DNA of 64,000 bases from Streptococcus gallolyticus subsp. gallolyticus DSM 16831 (GCF_002000985.1 NZ_CP018822.1:576001-640000); one strand, 5' to 3'; counted from the stretch's first letter, positions 26,826 to 36,915 are shown. Numbers and translations: made by a program. Notes: generated by a model from the letters alone, not told the origin.

Positions 26826-27932
26826 ATGCAAACAGAAACTAAGGACATGAAGCCCTCGATTTACGTTTTAACACGTGATGAATTGATTGAATGGGCAATC
26901 GAACACGGGGAAAAGAAATTCCGTGCGACACAAATTTGGGATTGGCTTTACCGTAAACGTGTCCAATCTTTTGAAGAAATGACAAACATCTCAAAAGATT
27001 TTATTGCTGTTTTGAATGAAAACTTCTGCGTGAATCCTTTGAAACAACGTGTGGTTCAAGAAGCTTCTGACGGAACAGTCAAATATTTGTTTGAATTGCC
27101 TGATGGCATGTTGATTGAAACAGTATTGATGCGCCAGCATTATGGCTTATCAGTCTGTGTGACATCACAAGTTGGTTGTAACATGGGGTGCTCATTCTGC
27201 GCTAGCGGATTGATTAAAAAACAGCGTGATTTGACAAGTGGCGAAATTACATCACAAATCATGATGGTACAAAAATATTTTGATGAACGTGGTCAAGATG
27301 AGCGTGTGAGTCACGTGGTTGTCATGGGAATTGGTGAACCATTTGACAATTACAACAATGTTTTACGCTTCCTACGTACGATTAATGATGACAATGGTTT
27401 AGCAATTGGTGCGCGTCATATTACGGTTTCAACATCAGGTTTAGCACATAAAATCCGTGATTTTGCCCACGAAAGCTTGCAAGTGAACCTTGCTGTGTCA
27501 CTTCACGCGCCAAACAACGAATTGCGTTCACAAATCATGCGTGTCAACCGTTCATTCCCGCTTGAAAAACTTTTTGCAGCGATTGAATATTACGTTGAAA
27601 CAACAAATCGTCGTGTGACATTTGAGTATATCATGCTAAATGAAGTCAATGATTTTCCAGAAAATGCGCAAGAATTGGCTGATTTGACGAAGAAAATCCG
27701 CAAGTTGTCTTATATTAACTTGATTCCGTACAACCCAGTATCAGAGCATGACCAATACAGCCGTTCAAGTAAAGAACGTGTGGCTGCTTTTTACGATGTT
27801 CTCAAGAAAAATGGGGTTAACTGTGTCGTTCGTCAAGAACACGGAACTGATATTGATGCAGCTTGTGGACAGTTGCGCTCAAATACTATGAAACGTGACC
27901 GTCAAAAAGCCGTTGCTGAAAAAACAAACTAA
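26826..27932 (+). CDS. rlmN: 23S rRNA (adenine2503-C2)-methyltransferase, radical SAM
   Basis: The 368-residue enzyme methylates C2 of A2503 in 23S rRNA and of A37 in some tRNAs. The [4Fe-4S] motif CNMGCSFC lies near residue 119. The [10 protein letters not shown] region, the SLHAPN segment and the ACGQLRS end with the mechanistic cysteine are present, together with the first catalytic cysteine region [18 protein letters not shown] (in parts). The start is ATG 26826 with GGAAGG somewhat far upstream; ATG 26847 is an alternative. Its stop overlaps the next start codon. Confidence 0.97.
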   Translation: MQTETKDMKPSIYVLTRDELIEWAIEHGEKKFRATQIWDWLYRKRVQSFEEMTNISKDFIAVLNENFCVNPLKQRVVQEASDGTVKYLFELPDGMLIETVLMRQHYGLSVCVTSQVGCNMGCSFCASGLIKKQRDLTSGEITSQIMMVQKYFDERGQDERVSHVVVMGIGEPFDNYNNVLRFLRTINDDNGLAIGARHITVSTSGLAHKIRDFAHESLQVNLAVSLHAPNNELRSQIMRVNRSFPLEKLFAAIEYYVETTNRRVTFEYIMLNEVNDFPENAQELADLTKKIRKLSYINLIPYNPVSEHDQYSRSSKERVAAFYDVLKKNGVNCVVRQEHGTDIDAACGQLRSNTMKRDRQKAVAEKTN

Positions 27933-28453
27933 TGATGTCAAGATTTTTGGATAAGACTGCTGAATTAACGCCACTGGGACATCGGATTATAAAGGTGCTT
28001 GTGGTTTTATACGCCATAGCCATTTGTTTGATGTGCTTTAGCCCACAAACGACCATTGATGGCATTGAAACACCAAATATCATTTATTACGGTCGTTTAC
28101 GTTTCTTGCTTGTGCCGTTTAACACGTTTGTTGGATTTAGCCAATTAGATGGATTTTTGGAGATTTTTTGGGTAATTGCGCAAAATGTGATGAATATTTT
28201 TCTGCTTTTTCCCTTAATGCTAGGGGTGGTAGCATTATGTCCAAAATTGAGAACATGGCAAAGAGCTACGTTATTGGCGTTTATTATCAGTCTTTGCATT
28301 GAAACTACGCAGCTTGTGGTGGATTTGCTGTACAATGCTAATCGTGTTTTTGAAATTGATGACCTTTGGACAAATACCTTGGGTGGTTTGCTAGCCTTTT
28401 TAGCTTATCAGTGGTTTGTCAAACGATATCAGAAATATCAAAGAGAAAATTAG
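27932..28453 (+). CDS. VanZ-family membrane protein
   Basis: The 173-residue protein has four to five membrane segments and the VanZ features NVMNIFLLFPLMLG and CIETTQLVV and NRVFEIDDLWTNTLGGLLA. VanZ-like proteins confer low-level teicoplanin resistance in enterococci; most family members have no proven role. It overlaps the rlmN stop codon (TAATG) and is followed by a strong terminator, so it is the last gene of yutD-rlmN-vanZ. Confidence 0.9.
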   Translation: MMSRFLDKTAELTPLGHRIIKVLVVLYAIAICLMCFSPQTTIDGIETPNIIYYGRLRFLLVPFNTFVGFSQLDGFLEIFWVIAQNVMNIFLLFPLMLGVVALCPKLRTWQRATLLAFIISLCIETTQLVVDLLYNANRVFEIDDLWTNTLGGLLAFLAYQWFVKRYQKYQREN

Positions 28454-28458
28454 GTTAT

Positions 28459-28507
28459 AAAGAGTGAGATGACTATTTTCCAATGAATAGTTGTCTTGCT
28501 CTTTTAT
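28459..28507 (+). terminator. Long-stem terminator after the vanZ-like gene
   Basis: AAAGAGTGAGATGACTATT pairs over 19 positions, four of them G-T, with AATAGTTGTCTTGCTCTTT around TTCCAATG, followed by TTAT. Confidence 0.8.
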
Positions 28508-28575
28508 TATTGAAGTCGTGTTTTAGTTTGCGTGGTGTGAGATAATGCTAAGATGAGTTGAAGAGGAAATATAAC

Positions 28576-28606
28576 TTGACTTGGAGTTTACTCCAAGGTG
28601 TATAAT
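28576..28606 (+). promoter_or_regulatory. MerR-type promoter with 19-bp spacer and operator dyad
   Basis: -35 TTGACT (28576-28581) and -10 TATAAT (28601-28606) are separated by 19 bp. The spacer region carries the perfect dyad CTTGGAGT-TT-ACTCCAAG (28580-28597). An over-long spacer filled by a dyad is the hallmark of promoters twisted into activity by MerR-family regulators. No merR-like gene is in the window. The exporter genes follow at 28628. Confidence 0.82.
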
Positions 28607-28627
28607 AGCAGCTAGAAAGCAGGTTTT

Positions 28628-30373
28628 ATGAAAATTATAAAAGATCTCTGGTGGTTTTTTCGTCAGGAGAAAAGGCGCTATCTTATTGGGATTATTTCTC
28701 TGAGTTTGGTGGCGGTTTTAAACCTTATTCCACCTAAAGTTATGGGAACAGTTATCGACCGTGTGACGGCGGGCGATTTAACACACTCTGAATTACTATT
28801 AAATTTATTGTGGCTAGTCTTATCAGCAGTTGCCATGTATTTTTTGCGTTACATTTGGCGCATGTACATTTTTGGAACGTCTTATCGTTTGGGGCAAATT
28901 ATGCGTTTTAGGCTTTTTGACCATTTCACAAAAATGTCACCGAGTTTTTATCAAAAATACCGAACAGGTGATTTGATGGCGCATGCAACGAATGATATTA
29001 ATGCCTTGACACGTTTAGCTGGTGGTGGTGTGATGTCAGCAGTTGATGCCACGATTACAGCCATGGTAACCTTAATTACCATGTTTTTTACGATTTCTTG
29101 GCAAATGACCTTGGTTGCCATTATTCCGTTGCCGTTCATGGCTTATGCAACCAGTCGTTTAGGACGTCAAACGCACAAGGCGTTTAGTCAATCTCAAGCG
29201 GCTTTTTCAGAGCTTAATAACAAGGTTCAAGAGTCGGTTTCTGGTATCAAGGTGACTAAATCTTTTGGTTATCAAGATGATGAGTTACAGTCTTTCCAAG
29301 AGACCAATGAAATGACTTTCAAGAAAAATATGACGACCATGAAGTATGATGTCATGTTTGACCCTTTGGTGCTTTTATTTATCGGAGCAAGCTATGTGTT
29401 AACGTTATTTATGGGAGCAATCATGGTTGCGGCTGGTCATGTGACGGTCGGTAGTCTGGTAACGTTTATTACTTACTTAGATATGCTTGTCTGGCCTTTG
29501 ATGGCGATTGGTTTTTTATTCAATATGGTGCAACGTGGATCGGTTTCCTATGAGCGAATTAGTCAACTATTGCAACAAGAATCAGATGTTAAAGAAGCCG
29601 AAAATCCACTCCCAACGATTAAAAATGGGCGTTTGGTTTACGATATCGATGCTTTTCACTATGAAAATGAAGAAACGCTTGCGGATATTCATTTTGCGCT
29701 TGAACAAGGTCAGACTTTGGGCTTAGTTGGGCAAACAGGTTCTGGAAAGACAACTTTAATTCGCTTGCTACTGCGGGAATATGATTTGCAAGAGGGACAA
29801 ATCACGCTTGACGGGCATGATATTAGAGAATATCGATTGGCTGATTTACGTCGCTTGATTGGCTATGTTCCCCAAGACCAATTTTTATTTGCGACGAGTA
29901 TTTTAGAAAATATTCGTTTTGGGAATCCGAAAAGCTCTTTGGCGCAGGTTGAAGCAGCGGCTAAATTAGCAAGGGTTTATGACGATATTGTAGCAATGCC
30001 TGACGGTTTTGAGACAGTGATTGGTGAAAAGGGTGTCAGTTTGTCTGGTGGGCAAAAGCAACGTATTGCCATGAGTCGTGCCATGATTCTTGACCCTGAT
30101 ATTTTGATTTTAGATGATTCTCTTTCAGCGGTTGATGCCAAGACCGAGCATGCGATTATTGAAAATCTTAAAGAAACACGGCAGAATAAGTCAACGATTA
30201 TCACGGCGCATCGTTTAAGTGCAGTGGTTCATGCTGATTTGATTTTGGTGCTGCAAGACGGGCATATTATTGAGCGTGGTCGTCACGAGGAACTTATTGA
30301 ACAAGGTGGTTGGTACGCTGATACCTATGAAGCTCAACAATTAGAAATGGAAGGAGATGCTGATGAAGAATAA
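28628..30373 (+). CDS. ABC exporter half-transporter, subunit A with degenerate catalytic site
   Basis: The 581-residue protein has a six-helix ABC exporter membrane domain and an ATPase domain: Walker A GQTGSGKTT (~368), Q-loop YVPQDQF, signature LSGGQKQR (~471) and Walker B LILDDS. The usual catalytic glutamate is aspartate here, as in the non-catalytic partner of heterodimeric exporters such as LmrCD, BmrCD or SatAB. It should pair with the next gene product in the membrane to export drugs or peptides. Expression is probably controlled by a MerR-type promoter. Its stop overlaps the next start. Confidence 0.92.
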   Translation: MKIIKDLWWFFRQEKRRYLIGIISLSLVAVLNLIPPKVMGTVIDRVTAGDLTHSELLLNLLWLVLSAVAMYFLRYIWRMYIFGTSYRLGQIMRFRLFDHFTKMSPSFYQKYRTGDLMAHATNDINALTRLAGGGVMSAVDATITAMVTLITMFFTISWQMTLVAIIPLPFMAYATSRLGRQTHKAFSQSQAAFSELNNKVQESVSGIKVTKSFGYQDDELQSFQETNEMTFKKNMTTMKYDVMFDPLVLLFIGASYVLTLFMGAIMVAAGHVTVGSLVTFITYLDMLVWPLMAIGFLFNMVQRGSVSYERISQLLQQESDVKEAENPLPTIKNGRLVYDIDAFHYENEETLADIHFALEQGQTLGLVGQTGSGKTTLIRLLLREYDLQEGQITLDGHDIREYRLADLRRLIGYVPQDQFLFATSILENIRFGNPKSSLAQVEAAAKLARVYDDIVAMPDGFETVIGEKGVSLSGGQKQRIAMSRAMILDPDILILDDSLSAVDAKTEHAIIENLKETRQNKSTIITAHRLSAVVHADLILVLQDGHIIERGRHEELIEQGGWYADTYEAQQLEMEGDADEE

Positions 30374-32108
30374 TGCAAATCAATGGCGGGTTTTTAAGCG
30401 TCTCATGAGCTATCTCAAACCATATAAATTTTTAACAATCTTGGCTTTAGCTTTGCTATTGTTGACGACGGTGGTAAGAAGTGTCATTCCTTTGATTGCT
30501 TCTTACTTTATCGACCATTTTTTGACTGATATGAATCAGACAGCCATGTTGATTTTGGTTGGTTATTATCTCATGTATGTCTTGCAGACGATTATCCAAT
30601 ATTTAGGGAATTTCTATTTTGCGCGTGTGTCATACAGCGTTGTCCGAGACATTCGTCGAGATGCCTTTGCCAATATGGAAAAACTGGGAATGGCTTATTT
30701 TGACCAGACGCCAGCAGGTTCGATTGTGTCGCGTTTGACCAATGATACGGAAGCTGTCAGTGATATGTTTTCAGGGATTTTGTCTAGTTTTATTTCAGCG
30801 ATTTTCATTTTCACGGTAACGTTATTGACCATGTTAAGATTGAACGCTGTTTTGACGGGCTGGGTTGCCATTTTTCTCCCCTTTATTTTTATTTTGGTTA
30901 ATCTTTATCGTAAGAAGTCGGTTGCAGTCATTGAAAAGACACGTGCTTTGTTGTCGGATATTAACAGTAAACTTTCTGAGAGTATTGAAGGGATACGTAT
31001 CATTCAATCTTTTAGTCAAGAGGACCGTTTGAAAGACGAATTTGAAGCGATTAATGAGGAGCATGTGCTCTATGCTAATCGTTCCATGGCGTTAGATAGT
31101 CTTTTTCTTCGCCCAGCTATGTCGCTGTTAAAACTCCTTGCTTATGCTATTTTAATGGCTTATTTTGGTTTTCGTGGCATGGAAATTGGGATTTCAGCAG
31201 GGTTAATGTACGCTTTCATTCAGTATGTTAATCGATTATTTGACCCTTTGATTGAAGTGACGCAGAATTTTTCAACGCTACAAACGTCAATGGTTTCAGC
31301 TGGTCGTGTGTTTGATTTGATTGATGAACGGCAGTACGAACCTGAACAGAAAAATGGCGAAGCAACCGTGCAAGCTGGGAATATTGAATTTAAAAATGTC
31401 AGCTTTTCTTATGACGGTGAACGCCAAATTTTAGATAATATCTCATTTAAGGTAAATCAAGGCGAAACGATTGCCTTTGTTGGCTCGACAGGTTCTGGCA
31501 AATCATCGATTATCAATGTTTTCATGCGCTTTTATGAATTTCAGTCTGGAGAAGTTTTGCTTGACGGCGTTGATATTCGTGAGTATCCTAAAGAAGAGTT
31601 GCGCCGTAATATCGGTCTCGTTTTGCAAGACCCTTTCTTATATCATGGTACAATTAAGTCCAATATCAAGATGTATCAGGATATTTCAGACGAAGCTGTT
31701 CAAGCCGCTGCGGCATTTGTAGATGCTGACCAATTCATTCAAAAATTACCTGAAAAATACGAGACAAAAGTCACCGAACGTGGTTCGAGTTTTTCAACAG
31801 GGCAACGTCAATTATTAGCCTTTGCAAGAACCGTGGCTAGTCAGCCTAAAATCCTTATCCTTGATGAAGCGACAGCCAACATTGATTCTGAAACTGAAAC
31901 CATTGTTCAAGAATCATTGAAAAAAATGCGCCAAGGTCGGACAACGATTGCTATTGCGCACCGTTTGTCAACGATTCAAGATGCTAATTGCATTTACGTG
32001 CTGGACAAAGGCAAGATTATCGAATCTGGCAGTCATGACGAACTCCTTAGCCAAAAAGGCACTTACTATCGCATGTATCAATTACAAGCAGGCATGATGG
32101 AAAACTAA
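30363..32108 (+). CDS. ABC exporter half-transporter, subunit B with canonical catalytic site
   Basis: The 581-residue partner subunit has six membrane helices and an ATPase domain with Walker A GSTGSGKSS (~374), signature FSTGQRQL in place of LSGGQ, Walker B ILILDEAT with the catalytic glutamate, and the H-loop AHRLST. The split of intact and altered motifs between the two subunits is what heterodimeric exporters show. ATG 30363 was chosen over ATG 30357 because AAGGAG is then 6 nt away. It overlaps the first gene by 11 nt and is followed by a structured repeat that ends in a terminator. Confidence 0.92.
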   Translation: MKNNANQWRVFKRLMSYLKPYKFLTILALALLLLTTVVRSVIPLIASYFIDHFLTDMNQTAMLILVGYYLMYVLQTIIQYLGNFYFARVSYSVVRDIRRDAFANMEKLGMAYFDQTPAGSIVSRLTNDTEAVSDMFSGILSSFISAIFIFTVTLLTMLRLNAVLTGWVAIFLPFIFILVNLYRKKSVAVIEKTRALLSDINSKLSESIEGIRIIQSFSQEDRLKDEFEAINEEHVLYANRSMALDSLFLRPAMSLLKLLAYAILMAYFGFRGMEIGISAGLMYAFIQYVNRLFDPLIEVTQNFSTLQTSMVSAGRVFDLIDERQYEPEQKNGEATVQAGNIEFKNVSFSYDGERQILDNISFKVNQGETIAFVGSTGSGKSSIINVFMRFYEFQSGEVLLDGVDIREYPKEELRRNIGLVLQDPFLYHGTIKSNIKMYQDISDEAVQAAAAFVDADQFIQKLPEKYETKVTERGSSFSTGQRQLLAFARTVASQPKILILDEATANIDSETETIVQESLKKMRQGRTTIAIAHRLSTIQDANCIYVLDKGKIIESGSHDELLSQKGTYYRMYQLQAGMMEN

Positions 32109-32330
32109 GGGAGTGAGACAAATGAAGTCTCCAGTGGAGACTTTATTCATGAGTCTAAAAAGCAAAAAGCGAAGTTTCGCAGAAACTTGATTTTCAGCAA
32201 GTCTTAATTTCTTGTTGCTGACCTAAAACGGTCTATCCCCAGATTGTTGAAGTCCAAACCACTGCGTCTTGTAAATAATAACTATGTAAACAAAGAAGCT
32301 GAGCACTTTTTGTCCCAGCTTCTTTTTTAG
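32109..32330 (+). repeat. Structured dispersed repeat, copy 1, ending in a terminator
   Basis: This ~220-bp gene-free stretch holds a chain of hairpins: AAGTCTCC/GGAGACTT (32125-32143), AAGTTTC/GAAACTT (near 32174-32190), TCAGCAAG with CTTGTTGCTGA (near 32195-32222), and a terminator AAGAAGCTG/CAGCTTCTT plus T's (32293-32328). Positions 32250-32303 match the reverse complement of 59758-59811 at 48 of 54 positions. The terminator serves the ABC exporter genes. From 32331 to 32441 I see only the promoter area of the next locus. Confidence 0.7.
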
Positions 32331-32441
32331 TCTCCAAAACATGACAAAAGTCATGTGATGTTATGACATTATGAGCTAAAAAGCTTGGCTATTTTTTCAT
32401 AAAATAAATTTATCACAGATGAGAAAATTGGAGATAATGAA

Positions 32442-33319
32442 ATGATAACAGTTGAGAATTTATCTAAAACAATTAAAGGAAAGCCGATTTTGCAAGATAT
32501 TTCCTTTGAAGTAGGTGCTGGAGATTGTGTGGCATTGATTGGTCCTAATGGCCTGGCAAAACAACCTTGATGTCATGCTTGTTAGGTGATTTGAAAATCA
32601 GCAAAGGAAAGATAGTCATCAATGCTTTAGCACCGAAAAGTCAGCAATTAAAAGAAATCGTCGCCGTGTTACCACAGGAAAATCGTTTGCCGCAAAAGTT
32701 AAGAGTGTCTGAACTCATTGAATTTTTCAAGTCCATTGCCAAGACACCTTTAGCAGACCAAGAAATTGATAAGATTTTACAATTTAGCGAGGAACAAAAA
32801 GCACAATTGACAGAGAAATTGTCTGGTGGACAAAAACGCTTATTAGCATTTGCCTTATGCCTCATTAGCCAACCAAAAATTCTTTTCTTAGACGAACCAA
32901 CGGCAGCAATGGATACCTCAACACGTCAGCATTTTTGGCAGATTATCCAAAGTCTGAAAGCAAAGGGCGTAACGATTTTTTATTCGAGCCATTATATTGA
33001 AGAAGTGGAACATACGGCAGAACGCATTTTGGTCTTGCATCATGGAAAATTGCTGCGTGATACGACACCGTTTGCCATGCGAGAAGCTGAACACGAAAAA
33101 CAGTTGACTTTACCAAAAAACTTTTTGTCGATAGTGGAAAAATTACCACATATTGATAATATTGAACTGAAAAACGACACGGTGACATTCATGACTAAAG
33201 AAATTGATAGTGTCTGGCAGAAATTGCAAGAGCAAGGTTGTCAGATTGCCGATATTGAAATTCAAAATAAAACGTTATTAAACACATTGTTTGACCAAAC
33301 ACAGGAGGATGAAAAATGA
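32442..33319 (+). pseudogene. ABC transporter ATP-binding protein, frameshifted in Walker A
   Basis: ATG 32442 opens MITVENLSKTIKGKPILQDISF and reaches LIGPNG, the first half of Walker A, but then shifts frame at about 32551: GGCCTGG is read where GGCGCTGG would give GAGKTT. The remaining frame (from 32567) has the rest of the domain, with LSGGQKRLLAFAL, ILFLDEPTAAMD and SSHYIEEVE. One missing base restores a ~292-residue ABC ATPase. As written, the protein lacks Walker A and would be dead. It is the first gene of an ATPase-permease-kinase-regulator set, so a sequencing error is as likely as a true mutation. Confidence 0.82.
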
Positions 33320-34047
33320 TTGCTTTATTGAAAATTGAATGGATTAAAACATGGCGTTTTTGGATGACCTTTGTTTTGTCGATTGGTATGCCTGTTTTCT
33401 TTTTCTTGTTTTTCTCAGGTATGGAACTGTCGTCGAATCCTGAAGAACAAAAAGAGCTTGTGACAGCTTATATGCTGACAATGACTGCTTTTTCTATGTC
33501 AAGTTTTGGATTTTTCTCATTTCCAGCTATGCTTGTTGAGGATAAAACAAGCTATTGGTTGACTTATATTGAACATTCTTCTGTTCCTATTTGGCAGTAT
33601 TATTTGGCAAAAGTGATTCGTGTTTTGTTTTGCTTCTTACTTTCTATCGTGGCGACTTTTTTATTTGGAGCTATTTTCCGCGGGGTGAGCATGCCACTTA
33701 GTCGTTGGTTTGGAGCAGGTGCTTTGTTATTAGTATCAAGTTTTCTTTTCTTAGCATTTGGGCTATTGATTTCACAAATTAAATCACAACAATTAATGAC
33801 GATTGTCGGAGATATTTCTTTTATTGGTTTAGCCATTATCGGTGGTTCATGGATGCCAATTGAGAATTTCCCAGACTGGATGCAAAAGATTTCTAAAGTA
33901 ACACCAGTTTATCATGTGAATCAATTGGTGACACAGTTTGCTCAAAAAGGAGAGGTAAACGGCAAGTCCTTGATTATCATACTCGGCTATGTCATAATAA
34001 TAGCAGCATTAGCGCTTATGATTAAGAATAAAACTGAGGTTAAATGA
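33316..34047 (+). CDS. ABC-2-type transporter permease
   Basis: The 243-residue protein has six hydrophobic segments and resembles ABC-2 permeases: the GGSWMPIENFPDWMQKISKVTPVYHVNQ stretch (in parts) before the last helix is typical. It should partner the frameshifted ATPase, whose stop it overlaps (ATGA). Exporters of this build, followed by a DesK-type kinase and NarL-type regulator, are often self-regulated systems for antibiotic or envelope stress; the substrate is unknown. Confidence 0.88.
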   Translation: MIALLKIEWIKTWRFWMTFVLSIGMPVFFFLFFSGMELSSNPEEQKELVTAYMLTMTAFSMSSFGFFSFPAMLVEDKTSYWLTYIEHSSVPIWQYYLAKVIRVLFCFLLSIVATFLFGAIFRGVSMPLSRWFGAGALLLVSSFLFLAFGLLISQIKSQQLMTIVGDISFIGLAIIGGSWMPIENFPDWMQKISKVTPVYHVNQLVTQFAQKGEVNGKSLIIILGYVIIIAALALMIKNKTEVK

Positions 34048-35135
34048 TGTTGAAAAGAATTAGGGGCATTCATCCGTTATTTTATATGCCATTAGCATTC
34101 CTAGCATTCCCCGTTTTAGGGGTATTCTTTTTTGATTACCCAACTTGGACACTTGGGATAACTTTTCTGTTTTTACTAAGCTATTTATTTCTCACACATT
34201 TTGAAGAAAATATCCTAACAAACCTTTGCTGGATTTTTATGCTACTTTATGTTGTTTATATGACCATTTATGTAGATGGTGGCATGATGTGGTTTACCTT
34301 TTATTTTAATAGTTTGCTAGTTTTTCGATTTCAAGATAACTACGCTTCCTTTCGATTTCTCGCTTATGATTTAGCAATGCTGTTTATGACTATTGCTGGT
34401 GTCAGTTTGGCAGATGACTTATCGTCACAGGTAATGATTTTTTTGGTTCCTGTTGTCAATTATGGCATTTTAGTTTATTGGATGGATGATCGAAAAAATG
34501 AAATTCAACGAAAAGCAATCATGGAAAAGAATAGCACTATTAATCTTTTATTGGCTGAAAATGAGCGAAACCGTATTGGGCGTGATTTGCATGATACTTT
34601 GGGGCACGTTTTTGCGGCAATGACCTTAAAAACAGAATTAGCACTCAAGCAATTGGAAAAAGGCAAATATGACCTTGTCAAAAAAGAGTTGGAAGAATTG
34701 AATCAAACCAGCCGTTCTTCCATGCATGATGTCAGAAACATTGTCAATAATCTCAAATTCAGAACGGTGAGCGAAGAGATTGAGCATTTGAATGAGTTTT
34801 TTGCTATGACAGATATTGATTATCAGCTGCAAAATGATTTGAATGTGGAAGCCATGGCACCCTTGATGCAGTCAAGTATCGGTATGATTTTGCGTGAATT
34901 AAGCAATAATGTTATCAAGCACAGCCAAGCGCAAACTTGCCGTATTCACCTTTTTGAAAACCAAGAAAAATTAGTGATGACCATTACAGATGATGGAGTT
35001 GGTTTTGACGACTTAACAGGAAATGAATTAAAATCCATTCGTGACCGTTTGCTGTTGGTCAAGGGAGATGTGGAGATTTTATCCCAAGTTAAACCAACCA
35101 TGATTCAAGTTAGTATCAGTTCAAAGGAGAATTAA
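34044..35135 (+). CDS. Sensor histidine kinase (HisKA_3, DesK/LiaS-like)
   Basis: The 363-residue kinase has about five N-terminal membrane helices (to ~150), a dimerisation helix with the phospho-acceptor histidine in [18 protein letters not shown] (~182), and a C-terminal ATPase with the N box [13 protein letters not shown] and the G box DDGVGFD. No extracellular sensor domain is visible, so it may sense membrane state or the neighbouring transporter. It overlaps the permease stop (ATGATG) and is followed by its regulator 1 nt after its stop. Confidence 0.9.
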   Translation: MMLKRIRGIHPLFYMPLAFLAFPVLGVFFFDYPTWTLGITFLFLLSYLFLTHFEENILTNLCWIFMLLYVVYMTIYVDGGMMWFTFYFNSLLVFRFQDNYASFRFLAYDLAMLFMTIAGVSLADDLSSQVMIFLVPVVNYGILVYWMDDRKNEIQRKAIMEKNSTINLLLAENERNRIGRDLHDTLGHVFAAMTLKTELALKQLEKGKYDLVKKELEELNQTSRSSMHDVRNIVNNLKFRTVSEEIEHLNEFFAMTDIDYQLQNDLNVEAMAPLMQSSIGMILRELSNNVIKHSQAQTCRIHLFENQEKLVMTITDDGVGFDDLTGNELKSIRDRLLLVKGDVEILSQVKPTMIQVSISSKEN

Positions 35136-35136
35136 G

Positions 35137-35733
35137 ATGAAATTGTTAGTTGCCGAGGACCAATCCATGTTGCGAGACGCACTGTGCCAATTGCTTCTTA
35201 TGGAAGATGATGTTGATGAGATTTTGCAAGCAGGAGATGGCGCGCAAGCTATTGGCATATTGCAAGTGGAAAATGTTGATGTGGCTATCCTTGATGTGGA
35301 AATGCCGAAAAAATCAGGTCTGGATGTTTTGGAATGGATTCGAAAACATAAGGAAATGAAAGTGATTATTGTGACCACGTTTAAGCGCGTGGGCTATTTT
35401 GAACGAGCCGTTAAGGCAGGTGTTGACGCTTATGTCCTAAAAGATCGCTCAACATCAGAACTCATGACGACCATTCACACGGTGCTTGCCGGGAAAAAGG
35501 AATACTCACCAGAGCTCATGGAAACCATGATGACCCAAGATAACCCACTTAGCCAACAAGAAAAACGCATATTACAATTAATATCACTTGGCAAAACAAA
35601 CCAAGAAATCGCTGATACCCTTTACCTCTCAAACGGAACTGTCCGAAATTACATCTCATCTATCCTTAACAAATTATCCGCCAACAACCGCGTAGAAGCC
35701 ACAAGAATCGCCGAAGAACACGGATGGGTGTAG
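35137..35733 (+). CDS. NarL/LuxR-type response regulator
   Basis: The 198-residue regulator has a receiver domain with acidic residues EDQ near the N-terminus, the phospho-acceptor aspartate in [13 protein letters not shown] (~52) and lysine in VLKDRS. A LuxR-type helix-turn-helix ([20 protein letters not shown] then [18 protein letters not shown]) forms the C-terminus. It is the cognate partner of the kinase just upstream and probably controls the adjacent ABC genes. Its closeness to the T7SS locus raises, but does not show, a regulatory link. Confidence 0.93.
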   Translation: MKLLVAEDQSMLRDALCQLLLMEDDVDEILQAGDGAQAIGILQVENVDVAILDVEMPKKSGLDVLEWIRKHKEMKVIIVTTFKRVGYFERAVKAGVDAYVLKDRSTSELMTTIHTVLAGKKEYSPELMETMMTQDNPLSQQEKRILQLISLGKTNQEIADTLYLSNGTVRNYISSILNKLSANNRVEATRIAEEHGWV

Positions 35734-35803
35734 GGGGAAATGAAAACTTATCCAATACTGCTAAGCTAGCAGATAATAGTATTTGGTTTATTTGTGAATA
35801 GAA

Positions 35804-35837
35804 AAATCCCTTGTAAGCTTAAGCTTACAAGGGATTT
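35804..35837. terminator. Bidirectional terminator between the regulator gene and esxA
   Basis: A perfect 15-bp stem, AAATCCCTTGTAAGC with GCTTACAAGGGATTT, has a TTAA loop, with T-rich flanks on both strands. It serves the plus-strand two-component operon and possibly the minus-strand esxA. Confidence 0.85.
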
Positions 35838-35931
35838 ATGTTAGAGTACAAATGTTGTGATAAAGGTGGTTATATTCAACGACATTGCATTGAAAATCTC
35901 CCATTTCACCTTTAAGCAGAAAACTTGAAAA

Positions 35932-36225
35932 TTAGTTAAGTCCAAATGAAGCAGAGTCTTGTGCATCACGTTCTGCAACAGTTTCAGCATAATTGTTCAA
36001 TTGTTGATTGATGCTTGCAAGTAATTCTTCAAATTTTTGAACTTGAGTATAAAGCTGATTGTATTGTTCAAGATAAGCGTTGAAAGCTTGACCTTTCCAT
36101 TCTTCAGCAATTTGGCTATTCATGCTGTTAACAGATTGAATAGCTTGCTCAATTTGTTCTTTAGAACGTGTGTAGACTTGAGCTTGTTCCTTAAGTTGTT
36201 CTGGCGTTACGCTAATAGCGGTCAT
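35932..36225 (-). CDS. esxA: WXG100-family secreted protein EsxA
   Basis: The 97-residue helical hairpin protein has the WXG turn in EEWKGQAFNAY (W-K-G) and a C-terminal helix (NNYAETVAERDAQ) expected to carry the export signal. EsxA is the hallmark substrate and core component of type VIIb secretion and forms homodimers. Strong ribosome binding site AAAGGAGATTTTT before ATG. It has its own promoter (TTTACA, 16 bp, TATAAT on the minus strand) and points away from the ess genes. Confidence 0.96.
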   Translation of the reverse strand: MTAISVTPEQLKEQAQVYTRSKEQIEQAIQSVNSMNSQIAEEWKGQAFNAYLEQYNQLYTQVQKFEELLASINQQLNNYAETVAERDAQDSASFGLN

Positions 36226-36258
36226 AAAAATCTCCTTTAAATTTTATTTTTTTATAAA

Positions 36259-36286
36259 ATTATACCGTTTTATTTTTATTTGTAAA
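36259..36286 (-). promoter_or_regulatory. esxA promoter
   Basis: On the minus strand: -35 TTTACA (36286-36281), a 16-bp spacer and -10 TATAAT (36264-36259). An additional TTGACT lies just upstream. The start codon is about 34 nt downstream. Confidence 0.75.
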
Positions 36287-36370
36287 GTATTTAGTCAAAA
36301 AATAATATTTAATTTTCGAATTTAGCAAGTTTTTTTAGTTAAAAATAGCCCATTATATGCGATTTGGGTA

Positions 36371-36400
36371 TTGGTATGTTGCTAAAAAAAATGGTATAAT
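36371..36400 (+). promoter_or_regulatory. Promoter of the essA-esaA operon
   Basis: -35 TTGGTA (36371-36376), an 18-bp spacer and -10 TATAAT (36395-36400), 45 nt before the essA start. The ~85 bp between the two divergent promoters would suit a shared regulator; no dyad stands out. Confidence 0.68.
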
Positions 36401-36444
36401 TATTAGACGTAAATAAATGGGAGATTTATACGAGGGATATAGTC

Positions 36445-36915
36445 GTGAAAAAATTAACATTGGGAGTTTTTTTAGTTTTTTTATTAATAAATACACAATC
36501 TGTTTTAGCAGAAGACGGTAATTTGAATTTAAATACGGATTCTATCGCTAACACTGAGCAAAAATCAGCAGGTAATAGCATTGAAGAACTTTATGCCCCT
36601 AACCTTTTTCTGGATAGGACGCAGAAAGTTGTTGACAAAGAACATCAAGATGAAGAAGAGATGTTAGAAACTGCTGAAAGTCGACTTTTTACTAGTGATA
36701 ACCAACAATCTAATTATTATCACTTAGATACAGAGTCGATTGATGAAAAGCAATTTGTTGATTATCAAGTTGATGAAAGTTACACAGTAGCCAGTGTTGA
36801 GAATAGTCAAAAGAAGTCGTATATGAATTCAATTGTCGTTTTTTGCTTTTTTGTTTTGATGACAATATTTGGAGTTTTTTTGGGAAGGATACGTTATGGC
36901 ATTCGAAAACATTGA
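36445..36915 (+). CDS. essA: T7SSb membrane protein EssA
   Basis: The 156-residue protein has a signal-like N-terminal hydrophobic stretch (~5-22), an acidic, low-complexity extracytoplasmic middle containing the ELYAPNLFLDRTQK segment seen in EssA proteins, one C-terminal membrane helix (~127-148) and a short basic tail. EssA is a required but poorly understood component of the T7SSb machine. The start is GTG at 36445. The gene overlaps esaB by 20 nt. Confidence 0.88.
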   Translation: MKKLTLGVFLVFLLINTQSVLAEDGNLNLNTDSIANTEQKSAGNSIEELYAPNLFLDRTQKVVDKEHQDEEEMLETAESRLFTSDNQQSNYYHLDTESIDEKQFVDYQVDESYTVASVENSQKKSYMNSIVVFCFFVLMTIFGVFLGRIRYGIRKH

